A DNA stretch of 64,000 nucleotides from Phytophthora sp. 'mugwort'. Its lineage: Eukaryota > Oomycota > Peronosporomycetes > Peronosporales > Peronosporaceae. The translations under genes and the position numbers were made by a program. The notes beneath the pieces were generated by a model, which was not told where the DNA came from, searched no databases, and saw only the letters and a program-made list of their open reading frames with translations. The DNA lies in NCBI GenBank assembly GCA_033558025.1, contig JAUCEF010000018.1, forward strand, positions 744,001-808,000, in the 5' to 3' direction. This document shows positions 32,316 to 42,879 of this stretch, piece after piece (the first letter of the stretch is position 1; every line of letters begins with the position of its first letter).

Positions 32316-34163
32316 ATGCCCACCGCGCGCTTCCAGGGGCGAGTGGAATACGACGCGCTCACGACTGCGGAGCTGCTCGGCTCGCAAGAAGATGATACGC
32401 AGACGGACCGAAGCGCTGGCACCGAGAGTGAGGAGCAGCACTCGATCAGTGAAGACGATGAGCAGTCACTGTTGAGCCAATTGTCCGCACTACAGGCGGC
32501 CAAGCGACCTCATTCAGTGCGGTTCAAAGACGACGTGTCTGAGGAGTCACAGGAGTCACAACAATATCCTCGTGTGGTCGCTGCAGGGATCACATCCTCT
32601 GCGTCTTCTCCTCGATCTCCACTGCTCAAAAAGTTTGCATCTGTCCAGGACCGCCGCGTTAATACAGTGCTTTTGGAGGCATTACATCTCACCGACATAT
32701 CAAGGGACGAGATTGGTCTGATCGAGCGCTCGATCAAGCGGCTCAATGACGCAATTCTAGGGTTTGCTTTGCTGGTCGACAAACAGGTGAAAATTGTCGG
32801 TATCCCTACTGCAGAGGAGCGTGGGCGTATCAAGGCGGATATCCACGATCTTTCCTGTCAACTCAAGGCCTCAAACGCATTGGTCGAGAGCACGTGTGCG
32901 CGAATGAAGAAGCAGTTGGTCACAGGAAGGAACCAGCTCAGCGCTCACAAGCGACGACTAATGGCGGAACAAGATGCCGTGGAAAACTCGGACAGCGAGA
33001 TATCCGAGTGCACTTCCCCTCGCTGTGGTGTCAATGAACAGCAGCAATATCTATACCAGCAGCAAGAGTTGCAGGAGCGTCAACAATCTCAATGCAGACC
33101 GCAATCGACCGGGTACTCTGGAATTCGATTTAATCGATCGCCTCCACGACCAACTATTGCATCAAATATCCCGTACGGCTGCAGAAGTCTTTCAGCCAAA
33201 AGCGGCTTCTCACCAATGAAATCTGACAGTGCGGCGCCAGGCAAGAGAAATAGTTTGCCTACAGTATATCGAACACCACGAGTAACGAAAGTACCTCTCA
33301 TGTGGATCCTCAAGACTCGTCCTCTTAGTGATGATGATAAAGAAGAGGCATTGACGCCTACCGGCATAGTGTCGATCGACCTGTTCACCTCCGTGTTGAA
33401 CGCAGTGGGGCTGCAGGACAAAGAGTTCCTGGAAATGAGAGGCTTGAGAACGTTCCTACATGGTGTGTTAGCGTTCTTCATTGCTCGAAACCCGGCGTTA
33501 AGGTTCATGGACAAAGCCTATCATCGACGTCTCATGCCAGACTACGTCAATGAACTGGCCGACGCTATCGTGCTGGATATGCAGCTCATTCCACAGGTAC
33601 AGATAGTTTGCCTCTCCCCATCCTCTCAGTACTGTACATTCGCTCATCATCAATGCTTGCCTCTGCCTCAACAGCTCTCGGGGAGGTCAGTCATCGTCAC
33701 CCCGGTGAGCACACTGGAGGAATATGTGTGTATGGAGCCCTATCGCTTTGACCGCCTGCTTCATGGCGTTCACGTGGATCCAAGTGACAGCTCCACCAAG
33801 GATCCGTCTCCAAACGGCTACTTCACGCCACCGCCGTTTGCTGACGCCGCAGCGGAGGCAGCCGCCACCATTTACCCCACGAGTCCGTTCAAGGAGCAGA
33901 TGACGCGCAATGGTGGCATCCTGAATGGCGGCAAGGTCGTCGAGCTCGTCATGACCAAACCGCGGGAGCCCGAGCTCCTTGAGACCGCCGAGCAGACGCT
34001 GGGCATGGCCAAACTGCTGCATGAGCTGGCCACGGCAGAGTGCGAGGCGCGGAACGGCAACCGCATGTCGATCCGAGCCCAGATGCCACACGCCAAGGAG
34101 TTCTCGAAGGCCTACCTCGCCTCTTCCAAGGAACTGATGCTCCAGGAGACAGGCTTCGTCTAA
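32316..34163 (+). CDS. Unknown protein with coiled-coil region
   Basis: Starts at the ATG in AAAATGCCC (32316). Read through, the frame gives 615 residues. A 78-nt stretch (33597-33674) has donor GTACAG, a pyrimidine-rich body and acceptor CAACAG and lies exactly between codons, so it is probably an intron, leaving 589 residues. The N-terminus is acidic and Ser-rich. Residues about 115-230 look helical or coiled (DEIGLIERSIKRLNDAI, then a Lys/Arg-rich helix). A Gln-rich stretch follows, and the second half contains a folded-looking segment (VSIDLFTSVLNAVGL, LRTFLHGVLAFFIARNPALRF). I recognise no domain, signal peptide or membrane segment. It is divergent from the myosin gene and convergent with the PX gene. 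Confidence 0.8.
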   Translation: MPTARFQGRVEYDALTTAELLGSQEDDTQTDRSAGTESEEQHSISEDDEQSLLSQLSALQAAKRPHSVRFKDDVSEESQESQQYPRVVAAGITSSASSPRSPLLKKFASVQDRRVNTVLLEALHLTDISRDEIGLIERSIKRLNDAILGFALLVDKQVKIVGIPTAEERGRIKADIHDLSCQLKASNALVESTCARMKKQLVTGRNQLSAHKRRLMAEQDAVENSDSEISECTSPRCGVNEQQQYLYQQQELQERQQSQCRPQSTGYSGIRFNRSPPRPTIASNIPYGCRSLSAKSGFSPMKSDSAAPGKRNSLPTVYRTPRVTKVPLMWILKTRPLSDDDKEEALTPTGIVSIDLFTSVLNAVGLQDKEFLEMRGLRTFLHGVLAFFIARNPALRFMDKAYHRRLMPDYVNELADAIVLDMQLIPQVQIVCLSPSSQYCTFAHHQCLPLPQQLSGRSVIVTPVSTLEEYVCMEPYRFDRLLHGVHVDPSDSSTKDPSPNGYFTPPPFADAAAEAAATIYPTSPFKEQMTRNGGILNGGKVVELVMTKPREPELLETAEQTLGMAKLLHELATAECEARNGNRMSIRAQMPHAKEFSKAYLASSKELMLQETGFV

Positions 34164-34444
34164 GGGGCCCGTTCGAATTCGAGCATCGGCTATCCATACC
34201 ACTTCAAGTTGCAGCGGTAAATTAAATGTGGGTCGTGCGAGTAATGAATGCCAGCTCAAGCTAGTCGCCACCTCCTTGCTAACAGTCGCTCGACTACCCG
34301 AATACATTTCTGGTATGCTATGTGCATCGCTCGATCACATGTTGCTCTCGTGAGTTAACCACTAACTATTGTCACACACCGTGCTCAGTTGCTACCCGTC
34401 CCTTGACTGCTTGCTTACACGGGGTGTCTGATTGACTCTGTCGC

Positions 34445-35491
34445 TCAATACTCCACCATGCGTGTCGAGTGGTTGCTGGAGCTGCTGTTGCGGCGATACT
34501 GTTGTGCTCGTCGCTTCCGCTCCCTCTGCTCCTCCTCCGGGTTTAGCGTAGGCACGCCGTATTCACAAAGCGACACATAGGAAGACCCCCGCTCTCGGAT
34601 GGCGCACGGCGCGACGCTCAGGAACTTCTGCATGGCGAAAGATTCTCGCAGAAATGCCATCTGTTGCACTGCTCGTAGCAGCTCTTGGAAGCTTTCGCAT
34701 CTCGATTGCAGGTGCGACCGGTCGTGCCGTTTCCAGAACGTAAGGAAGCCCGCGTGGGGGAGAGGGGGCAGCGCGAACGCCATTATGGCGCGCTCGAGCT
34801 TGTCCTCCTGGGTCATGACTTTGGTCACCGCGGGGGCGACCCCCCTAGCCAGTCTAGACACTGCTTTGCTGCGGTAATATGCTTGTCGGTTCTCGAGAAT
34901 CTCGGTCAGCTGAATGTGCAGGTCCTTGAAGTCCGAGTAGCTGCGGCGGATGGTGTATGTCTGTAAGGGGGCATCGTGGTCCACCACGTCGATATGATAC
35001 ATGACTTTCTTCTCCCTACCCCGCATGGAGAAGCCCGAGAGCACGAGGTCCGAGCACGCGTCCGAAGACGACGCAGTGGAGCGTCGACTGGAGGCCGTGG
35101 ACTGGCCCAGCTCCTGTTGTCTGATCTGTTGTGTTGCATCCGGCTGTTGCTGCCTGACTGCGCCAAGCTTTTCGAGCTCGAGCTCGTCGTCTGTGCACGT
35201 CATGGTGGCATTGGACGGGGGATCCCAGGGCTTCAGCACGTCGTCTTCGTCCAGGGGCTGCGGTTTATCCTCCGTCTCGCATACTGGGCCCAGCGTCGCG
35301 AATAAGCTGGTGTTGTTGACCTTAATCGGGGACGGAAGCACCTGAGCTGCGGCGAAATACCAGTCTGGCAGGCGGTCCACCGCCGCCTCGAGCTGCTGGC
35401 CGCGGGACGCCATGATCAGCGCAAATTGACTTGTGACTGAGCAGAGCAACGCGGGGCGCAGCTGTGAGGGAATCACAAGGTTTGAGCTCAT
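34445..35491 (-). CDS. PX-domain protein
   Basis: 348 residues from MSSNLVIPS. The N-terminal 150 residues are low-complexity, with Gln and Ser runs. A PX domain, which binds phosphoinositides on endosomal membranes, spans about 160-320: VMYHIDVVDHD, then YTIRRSYSDFKDLHIQL with the basic contact residues, a Pro-rich PPLPHAGF loop and later helices. The C-terminus has FLSVAP, RGSSYVSLCEYGVP and a charged Arg/Ser tail. The second PX gene at 41808-42752 shares this arrangement, including the post-PX motif. It may act in trafficking or membrane recognition; there is no other effector domain. It is convergent with the gene ending at 34163. Confidence 0.85.
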   Translation of the reverse strand: MSSNLVIPSQLRPALLCSVTSQFALIMASRGQQLEAAVDRLPDWYFAAAQVLPSPIKVNNTSLFATLGPVCETEDKPQPLDEDDVLKPWDPPSNATMTCTDDELELEKLGAVRQQQPDATQQIRQQELGQSTASSRRSTASSSDACSDLVLSGFSMRGREKKVMYHIDVVDHDAPLQTYTIRRSYSDFKDLHIQLTEILENRQAYYRSKAVSRLARGVAPAVTKVMTQEDKLERAIMAFALPPLPHAGFLTFWKRHDRSHLQSRCESFQELLRAVQQMAFLRESFAMQKFLSVAPCAIRERGSSYVSLCEYGVPTLNPEEEQRERKRRAQQYRRNSSSSNHSTRMVEY

Positions 35492-36634
35492 CCCCCCGTC
35501 TTTGGAGCCTTTTCGTTGCCAAATTTCAAGCACGTGGGCTTGGCCGGTCAAAAATGCTCCAAAACTTCGCTGAATTGACTTGGCTTTAGTATTCTGGATG
35601 TCCCGGGGTTTTTTGGAGCTATCCGACGCGATTTTAGGATGCTAGGGGAGATGTTGTAATTGGATAAAGCGATGCTTTTTCGCCTTGAATGCGTTGACTG
35701 GCGGCCGTCGGGGCAATACTTTGCCGTGTATAGTAGCTCAAGTCTGTATCGGTATAAAGGCTGGCGGTCTGTCAAGCGTTGAACCATTTGCTTGTAGTTG
35801 GGCGATCCGGCCAAGCAATCCTTGGCCGCATAATGTGCTGCAATGCTGCGCTTCGGCTGTTTCAACATCCTTGTGACACATAGCGGTTCACGCCAAGAAA
35901 AAATCAAGTTTTTGCCAGCAAAATATGACACCGCCCAGCAAAAGAGTGTAGTGTACAGTTTGGATAGGCCCCTTGGTGTTCAGGGCTGGATGAGATCGCG
36001 GCAAACACGGGCTCGGGCGCAAACACGAACATTTTGGTCGTCGGATTTCTTAGATGTTGCTGCCGATCTCTTGAGAAAAGTAGAACGCGAGAGAGCGCTT
36101 ATTCTTCTGGATGCGGCGATCCAAGCCCAGCCTTGCCTTTGCATGGTGCATGCTTCACTTCCTTCGAACGTCACGGGGGTTTTGTGTCGCTGACTTCATC
36201 GCACTTCATCAAGGCGAGCATTTACATATGGCTACGGCGTGGATGTGTGCTAAAAACATGCATGCACATGTCCAAGTGTCCGCTCTCGGAGTGATTGTAA
36301 GATCAGTTGACAACCGCTCGCGCGCACATACAAGCGAAGATCGGGGGTAGCCAGCACCGACGAAACGCTGCGTTCTCTCTCGGATGCGGGCTCCGACTAC
36401 TTCTGGGCCTGCGGGGCTTAATGCACGACCCAGCTTCTTCGGTATCTCAATGAAAATGAAGCCATTTGTTTAGCCATACAAGCCAGGAATACCTCCGTAT
36501 AAATAGGTATACCCGTCATCTGCCTGGACCTTGCCAGTCTTGCAGCGTTACCCATCCAGCTGGCACTAAGATAACACTTTTCGTCGACGTGTCTCCTAGT
36601 TTTTCTTTCTTTCTCCCATTGCCTTGCCACCATC
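35492..36634. other. Intergenic region between divergent genes
   Basis: About 1.1 kb between the PX gene (-) and the multi-exon gene (+). An open stretch of about 107 codons from an ATG at 35871 (-) has no recognisable content and I do not call it. A pyrimidine-rich block directly before 36,635 (about 36,598-36,630) is probably the 5'UTR of the next gene. Confidence 0.4.
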
Positions 36635-38008
36635 ATGACGCTTCAGCATTCACCACAGACTGCGGCCGAGCGCCGTCGGGAGCGCGAGATGCAGTACGAG
36701 CTGCTCAAATTCCACCGAGACCAGACAGACCCGATCGCCACTAATATCACCAAAAAGCGTATCCGGGAGCCCCGCGTGGAGGTGGAGACCAATCCGTTCT
36801 GCGTGGAGCGCCAATTGGCCGACAGCTACCAGCAGCTCAACTTCAACAAGGTGAAGTCCCATCTCAGATGGTAGTCAGACATTGCGTGGTCTAACTGATT
36901 GCTGTCTCTATCACTTCAACATAGAATCCTCGCTTCTACTCGGTGTCCACGCAGGATGGCGCGCGTTTGGAGCAAAACCCTCGAAATCATTCAAGCGTAA
37001 GGATTTATACTAAAACCTGCACGGAAAATAAGTGTATCTAACTTAACGTCTTTGCTCCCGTGACGGATCTGCAGTTCATTAACCAATCTGCAGATTTATT
37101 GGCCAGCTCTCGCTTCGATGCACGAGCACGACCTGAATTCTCCACACTTCCCCCAGCGACATCGTACACACCTGCAGTGGCGCATTTTACGGCTCCGAAG
37201 GTGGTTAGTGTCGACCGGAGTGATCTGCGTAAATCCCCAGCTGAGAACAACAACAAAAGCAGCGTCACAAATAATTGCACTGCAAATGTCAAATTGAACA
37301 CTCGACACTTGTTTCCGCCAGGTCACGATGAATACGGGTGAGTTTGGTACCCAAATGTCCAGAGTTCATCCCCATGACGATTGAGTGTTGGCTCGTTTTA
37401 CCCTTTAGGGCCCATCTGACGTCGCAGGGCGTGACGTTCGGCCACCGTCCTAGTGTACGCTGCGTGTATTTGAGCAGAAGATGCATCGAACTTCCTGTCT
37501 CACTCACTTACTTGCATCCTGTGGACGTCCCATCTAGTCGGCAGCAAGGATGTTCGACCACCTGAGCAATTCGATCAGCGGCACGAATAGTCCCAGAAAT
37601 CCAGTCGTCAAAGCTTCATCACGTTCAACTTCTGTACGGACTGGTATGAGCGTCATGGAGCTAGCTCAATTGCTGACTCCTGCGAAAGCAGCAAAATCCT
37701 CGTCTCTTGCAAGTAAAAACTCGAGCAAAGCTTTGCAGCGCTGGCAAGCAGGATCTACTGAAACCTCTACCAATTCGTGTGAAGCTTCCGCCTTGGACGA
37801 AGAGGTCGACGACGAACTGAGACGGCAGGATATTGACAAAAAGAAGAGGACACGCGAGCTGGAGATGGAGAAGGGGTTTGTCAACTACGTGTACAACCCA
37901 CCGCGAGAGCTTAAGCCCAGTCAGTTCCCACCGCCCGATCAAACAACGGCGCAACTGATCGACAAGTATCGTAAACTTGCTGTCGGGAAGTTGCCGGATA
38001 TTTTCTAG
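36635..38008 (+). CDS. Unknown multi-exon protein
   Basis: Exons supported by frame and splice sites are 36635-36850, 36925-36996 and 37075-37337, then a short exon from 37409 whose end is uncertain (37430 fits best), and a last exon 37538-38008. The total is about 345 residues. The first exon is basic and helical (AAERRREREMQYELLKFHRD). The middle is polar, with many Asn and Ser. The last exon carries an acidic helix (DEEVDDELRRQDIDKKKRTREL) and the word FVNYVYNPPRELKPSQF. I recognise no domain. With five exons it has more introns than its neighbours. Convergent with the kinase gene, 136 bp apart. No signal peptide or membrane segment. Confidence 0.68.
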
Positions 38009-38144
38009 TCTGTCTAAAGCACGCTTATATGGAAATATTTCGCGCGATTGACATTTGACTTAGCACTTTGTAGTCCTGACAAATCATGGACTAAAATTAA
38101 CTTAATAGTATGCGTGGCACTATCGATTTATCTGGATAAACGAT

Positions 38145-40535
38145 CTAGAAATCCGGGTCCCAATCGCACTCGTGACCAGGGTCCTCGACTTCATGGCGGA
38201 AATCTTCAAAGTTTGACGTGTCGAAATCGTCTCGGACTTGCGGTACGATCGGGGGCTTCATGCTCTTGTTCTTGAGGCTATCCCACTGGAAACTCGAGAA
38301 CCAGCGGTGATTGATAATATCTTTAATCCCGTGCTTCATGTTGCCTAGTCGTCGCGCCGGATTGTGACATAGTAACTTCTGTACAAGATCAACACTTGCT
38401 CGGCTGCATAGTGTACCATGACAAGAGACATGAGTCCAAAATTTCTGAGCTAAAGCCAAAGACAAAAAAACAACTTACCCCATGTAAGCCGGGAATTTGA
38501 CGTTGCCCTGGATAATTAGAGCGTAAATCTGCATCGGGTCGTGAGCGTAGAATGGAGCTGAACCCGTCATAAGCTCGAAGATGAGAATACCTAAAGCCCA
38601 ATAGTCTACTGCCTTGTCGTGGCCCTTGTTCAAGATAATCTCGGGTGCGAGGTAGTCGGGTGTGCCGCATAATGTCCAAGTGCGGTCCGTCACAAGCTTG
38701 GCTAATCCAAAGTCTGCGAGTTTCATGAACCCTTCGTTATCCAGCAAGATGTTTTCAGGCTTTAGGTCACGATACACAATACTCTTTGAGTGCATGTGCT
38801 GGAAGACTAGAACAACACTGGCAATGAAGAACCGCGCCACAGGTTCCTCAAAGTGATCCTTTCGGCGCAAATACGTGAAAAGTTCTCCTCCCAATGCCAG
38901 CTCTACGAGGAAGTATAGATGCGTTCGGTCCTTGAAGGTTGTGTACAGCTTGAGAATAAACGGGTGGTCTAACGCAAGCATTACCCGCTTCTCGTTCAGC
39001 ACGTGCTCTTTCAGGTTATTCTCCACGATATGCGATTTAATTAAACACTTCAGTGCATACGCGCAATTTGAAGCTGCATGCCGCACAAGTCGGACACGGC
39101 CAAAAGCCCCGCGGCCCAATGTCTGAAGCACTTCGAGCTCTTCGCGTGGAATCTCCATGTAGTACTTGTAATCTGCAGGATCCGTCAGCGACTCGGCTGA
39201 TCTTCGCCTGTGTGCGAGATCCTTAGCCTCCAGGTGCGCTGGCTCTCGGTCCATGAGCTCCTGAAGAGTTCCTAGCATTGCAATGAAATGCGCACGCTCA
39301 AGTGTCACACACTGTACCCTTGTGACGGCCGTACAGGTTGCAGACCTCATTTCATCCTTGAAAAGTGCCATTTCGCCAAAGTGATCACCAGCTTTCAGTC
39401 TTCGGATGATATTTTCCTCGTCCGTGTTGGCGTCCAACTGCGTGACAATGATCTCGCCCTTGTTGATGATGTAAAACTTCTCGCCCACCTCTCCCTGCCG
39501 CACGATTGCAGCCTTCTCCTCAAACTCTTCCCAGTCCATAGCTGCCGCCACTTGTTGCATTTCGGATGATGTCAGTTTGCTTAAAATGGCAATTTTACCT
39601 AAAACCTCGAGCGTCCGGTTCAGGCGGTTTAGCTTGTGCGAAGCTAAGATTTCACGGAAAGTGTTACGCTCTAGAGCCCAAAGCTCCACTTCAGTTACAG
39701 CACGGATTGTAGCGGCTCGCGGCATGTTGTACAGAAGTGCCAGTTCACCAAAACCCAGTCCAGGACCTAGATAGCCGTATCGAATTGGTGGTGCACCGCC
39801 CATTGAGACTAGGATCTCGAGCTGTCCGCTTTCGACCGCATAAAAGTTATCTCCTTGTGTTCCTTGTTTGATAACGAGGTGACCAGGCTCGACGCGCATC
39901 GGGAAGAAGGCGTCCAAGCAATCCCGGATTTCACCATGCGACTGGCCATTGAACAGCACGTTCGACAGCAATACCTTAAGCAAAAGCTCTCTGGAACTCT
40001 CTCCTTTTGGGTAAATCACACGTTCCTTAGTCGACATGATCTTACGACTCGGCATGACTTCAGCGCTCACTTCGACACGCCGCAGCTTTTCCTTGGAAGA
40101 GCTGACAGGTACTCCGCCAATGTAGCTCTCAAGTCGACCGTGTTCAATCGAGTTGTATTGACATTTTGCGTCCGAGTCTCGTTGGTCAATACCATCTCCT
40201 ATCAATTCTTTCGCTTCGTGAAGCAGTGTGAACCTCGCGCTGAAGCTGGCACCCTTCTGGTCGACAGAACCCGCTGCTGGCTCAGCATTCGATACTCGGG
40301 TGTCTTTTTCTTTGTCTTTATCCTTGTTTCCCACCTTCGCTGTCATGACCGTTGCTGCTGCTCGTTCTCCCGGCATTTTCTCGTCTGCACCGTCAGCACC
40401 CGCTAGTGACGTGTGCATTGGACCAGTGTGGCCGCCACTGGCCAGTCGTGCCTGTAAGGTGCGGATGACCTGGTCTTTCAGTATCAATTCCTTACGAATG
40501 CGTTCATACTCGTTCTTGGACACGCCGCCGCCCAT
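38145..40535 (-). CDS. Cyclic-nucleotide-dependent protein kinase (PKG-like)
   Basis: Model complement(join(38145..38403, 38479..40535)), 771 residues. The stop read at 38475 lies inside the donor GTAAGT, and the exon after the 75-nt intron restores the AGC-kinase C-lobe (RASVDLVQKLL, NPARRLG). The N-terminus MGGGVSKNE fits an N-myristoylation signal and is followed by a short helix. Two cyclic-nucleotide sites follow: FGELALLYNMPRAATIRA, with the full phosphate-binding cassette, and FGEMALFKDEMRSATCTA, where the usual Pro before Arg is missing. The kinase has GRGAFGRV, YALK, VYRDLKPEN, DFG and APE, all intact, and a C-tail ending DWDPDF. Regulatory and catalytic parts on one chain are the PKG layout. 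Whether cGMP or cAMP is the ligand cannot be told. Confidence 0.92.
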
Positions 40536-41807
40536 TGAAAAGCAAATAATTTCTCGACGCGAAGGCCAAGAAGAAAGCTCGTTAGACGTGGGGCATTCCA
40601 AGACGGTTGAGTACTGTTGTACGGTGGACGTCCGACTATGTGTCTCCGGCAATCACGATGTTCCGACAGCCACGAAGGGATTTCTTACGCTGTTCGCACC
40701 AAATGCCTACGCGGGCTCAGTCGGCCACACAAAAAAAAGTTATTTTTCCCATCGAGGCAGCAACAGAGGCCAGGCTCAGGGGCAACAGCACCGTCAAAAA
40801 TAGTTGCGCTAACTAAAGACTTATCTGTGTTCAAGTTCTGCTTCATTTAGCTGCAATAGAGGCATAATTGCCGGAGCGAAATGCCCTGGTGGACATAGCC
40901 ATGTCAAATATGGCTGCATTATGGAACCGGCGAAGGACTTGCCACGTGATCATGAAAGGGCGCAGGGATCAGCCCAGAGCTCTTCCGCCATTAGTGCCGA
41001 GCTAAGTAAGAGTAGCCACAGGCTGCTGCAGCTAACTGCAATTTCCGCCTGACGTTGCACATTTGCCAGTGCGATACGACACCGGCGCCGCGAACGAAAG
41101 CTGTCGAAGCCGCTTGGGGCGCCTAACCCACTGCATACTTGCTGTCGTGCACTCTGGAGGCGGGCGTGCTGGAAAGTGTGCGTTGGCAACCCCCACGTGG
41201 CGCGTTTAACTACGAGGCGTGTCAAAAGCTCCCGAAAAATTGGTCGAGTCAGTTGTTGGGGGCTTGTCCTTGTTGGCAAGAAATTGATGTTACTCGCGCT
41301 AATTTCCCCTAAGTACCCCCTTCTGCTACTGGCGCGGCAGAGAGCGGAACAGCTTTGGAAGCCACACAATTTGTTGCAACAGCAAGCGGCGTTTCGTGCC
41401 GAAGGTGACTGGCAGGCTCCAAAGAGAAGCCGCACGTGAAACCTCAGCCGGCAACCCATGCGAACCACTCGGTCATTTTCGAACCGTTCGCCTCACGCCT
41501 TCAGCCTTCGAGCTTTGCTTATTGCACACGTCGTGGCAATCCAAGTGAACGGAAAACAAAAACAACTAGGGTTGGTCACGCCTTCCCCCAGTTGCCTAAC
41601 GGGGCAATCAGTCGGTAAATGGCCCTTGCCGAACTCGGTTGCACTTGTTATCTGACACTCACTATTCAATCTGGCACTTGTTTTTCGTCCACCCAGCCAA
41701 GTGAGAAGAACCCAGTTTGACTCTTACCTCATTCTCCATTTTGCGTCGCGTATATCAAGCGCCTCCACTCCTGTTCAGCTTATTAGCGTACTGTAAAGAG
41801 TCCACAC
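40536..41807. other. Intergenic region between divergent genes
   Basis: 1.27 kb between the kinase gene (-) and the second PX gene (+). An open frame on the minus strand (41459-40950) has no recognisable family, odd composition and no support, so it is not called. The right end contains an oomycete-type initiator (separate entry). Confidence 0.45.
41728..41742 (+). promoter_or_regulatory. Oomycete initiator (Inr) element
   Basis: The word CTCATTCTCCATTTT fits the oomycete initiator consensus around transcription starts (TCAYTYYNCAWTTT) at every defined position. It lies 65 bp before the ATG of the PX gene at 41808, a typical 5'UTR distance. Confidence 0.7.
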
Positions 41808-42752
41808 ATGAGGGTCATAGCTCCCCCTCCGCCCTCCCTCGGCCTGCGCTACAGCGAGTCCTCGGTCCCCGAGCGCTTGGACCCGTCGTTTCAGCTGCCT
41901 CCCAGCGCTAACCGTAGCAGCTTGGCGACGTTGGACAAACCCGCGGGCTTTAACGACCCCTTTGGCCTGCGCGACAGCTACACGAGCGAGGCCAGCGGAT
42001 TCGATGTGCTCAACTTTTGGAACGTCGAGACGGACAACGACGCGTCTGCGAGTCAGCTTTTGACCCCAACGGGCTTCCAAGACCCGTACCAGGGCGTGAC
42101 CATCGAGGTGAACAACCATTCGATTAACAACCAGGGCGTGGTCATGTACCACGTGGATATCAAGGGCCCGGACGGTATCCTGTCCACCTACACAATCCGC
42201 CGTCGGTTTCGAGCTTTCAAGAACCTGCACAGCGAGCTCAGTCGCCTCCTGCTCGAGTATCAGAACTCCAGAGCACAGTTGGACGCTGCAGTGGCAGCCC
42301 GAGCTCCATCTCTTTATGACGAGCCGGAGAACCACATCCCGTTAAGTCCACACAGCGCGGCAGCGCTGGAGAAGTCTCCACCACTGTCGAATACCAACTA
42401 CAGAACAGTGATATTCCCGTCACTGCCTAGCGCAGGCGTCTGGAGTTATCTCAAGCGTCATGACGTGCGGCTTGTTGAGCAACGCAAGAAGCGCTTCCAG
42501 GAGATATTAAGGCTGGCTATCCGCCACCCAGCGACCAAACATAGCGCTGTACTGGACGAGTTCTTGAGTGTAGCCCCCAGTGAGATCTCGCAGCGAGGCT
42601 CGTCTTACGTGTCCCTGCAGGACTACAGCGTGCCCGTGTTCGACCGACAGCGCGAGTCGATTGAGCGACGGCAGAGGAAGATGAGGGTGCTGGAAGATCG
42701 ACGCCTTCGCGCAGGGTCCGACAGCCAGTTTGGAGAACGAGCACACCAGTAG
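41808..42752 (+). CDS. PX-domain protein, paralogue of 34445-35491
   Basis: 314 residues without introns. The N-terminal 95 residues are polar and contain two similar words, GFNDPFG and GFQDPYQG. The PX domain follows (about 98-240): VVMYHVDIKGPDG, YTIRRRFRAFKNLHSEL with the phosphoinositide-binding Arg cluster, a variable insert, then SLPSAGVWSYLKRHD. After it come EFLSVAPSEISQRG and SYVSLQDYSVPVF, shared almost word for word with the other PX gene, then a basic helix. It should bind a phosphoinositide on endosome-type membranes. The transcription start is probably at the Inr near 41728. Convergent with DHX35. Confidence 0.87.
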   Translation: MRVIAPPPPSLGLRYSESSVPERLDPSFQLPPSANRSSLATLDKPAGFNDPFGLRDSYTSEASGFDVLNFWNVETDNDASASQLLTPTGFQDPYQGVTIEVNNHSINNQGVVMYHVDIKGPDGILSTYTIRRRFRAFKNLHSELSRLLLEYQNSRAQLDAAVAARAPSLYDEPENHIPLSPHSAAALEKSPPLSNTNYRTVIFPSLPSAGVWSYLKRHDVRLVEQRKKRFQEILRLAIRHPATKHSAVLDEFLSVAPSEISQRGSSYVSLQDYSVPVFDRQRESIERRQRKMRVLEDRRLRAGSDSQFGERAHQ

Positions 42753-42879
42753 AGGGAGACCGGTGTATAACAGTAGCTGTATCGATAGTAATGAACGTTT
42801 TCGTGACGGGAAAAAAATCACGGATTCTCTAAGAACGTCCTTCGTTTCTTTATCAATGACGATTTCAATCGGTGAATAA

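Noticed and set aside
35548..35871. Open frame of about 107 codons on the minus strand upstream of the PX gene
   Set aside because: No family resemblance and no supporting context.
40950..41459. Open reading frame of about 170 codons on the minus strand
   Set aside because: No recognisable family, odd Cys/Arg/Ser composition, lies in the divergent intergenic region and no splice or start support; probably chance.
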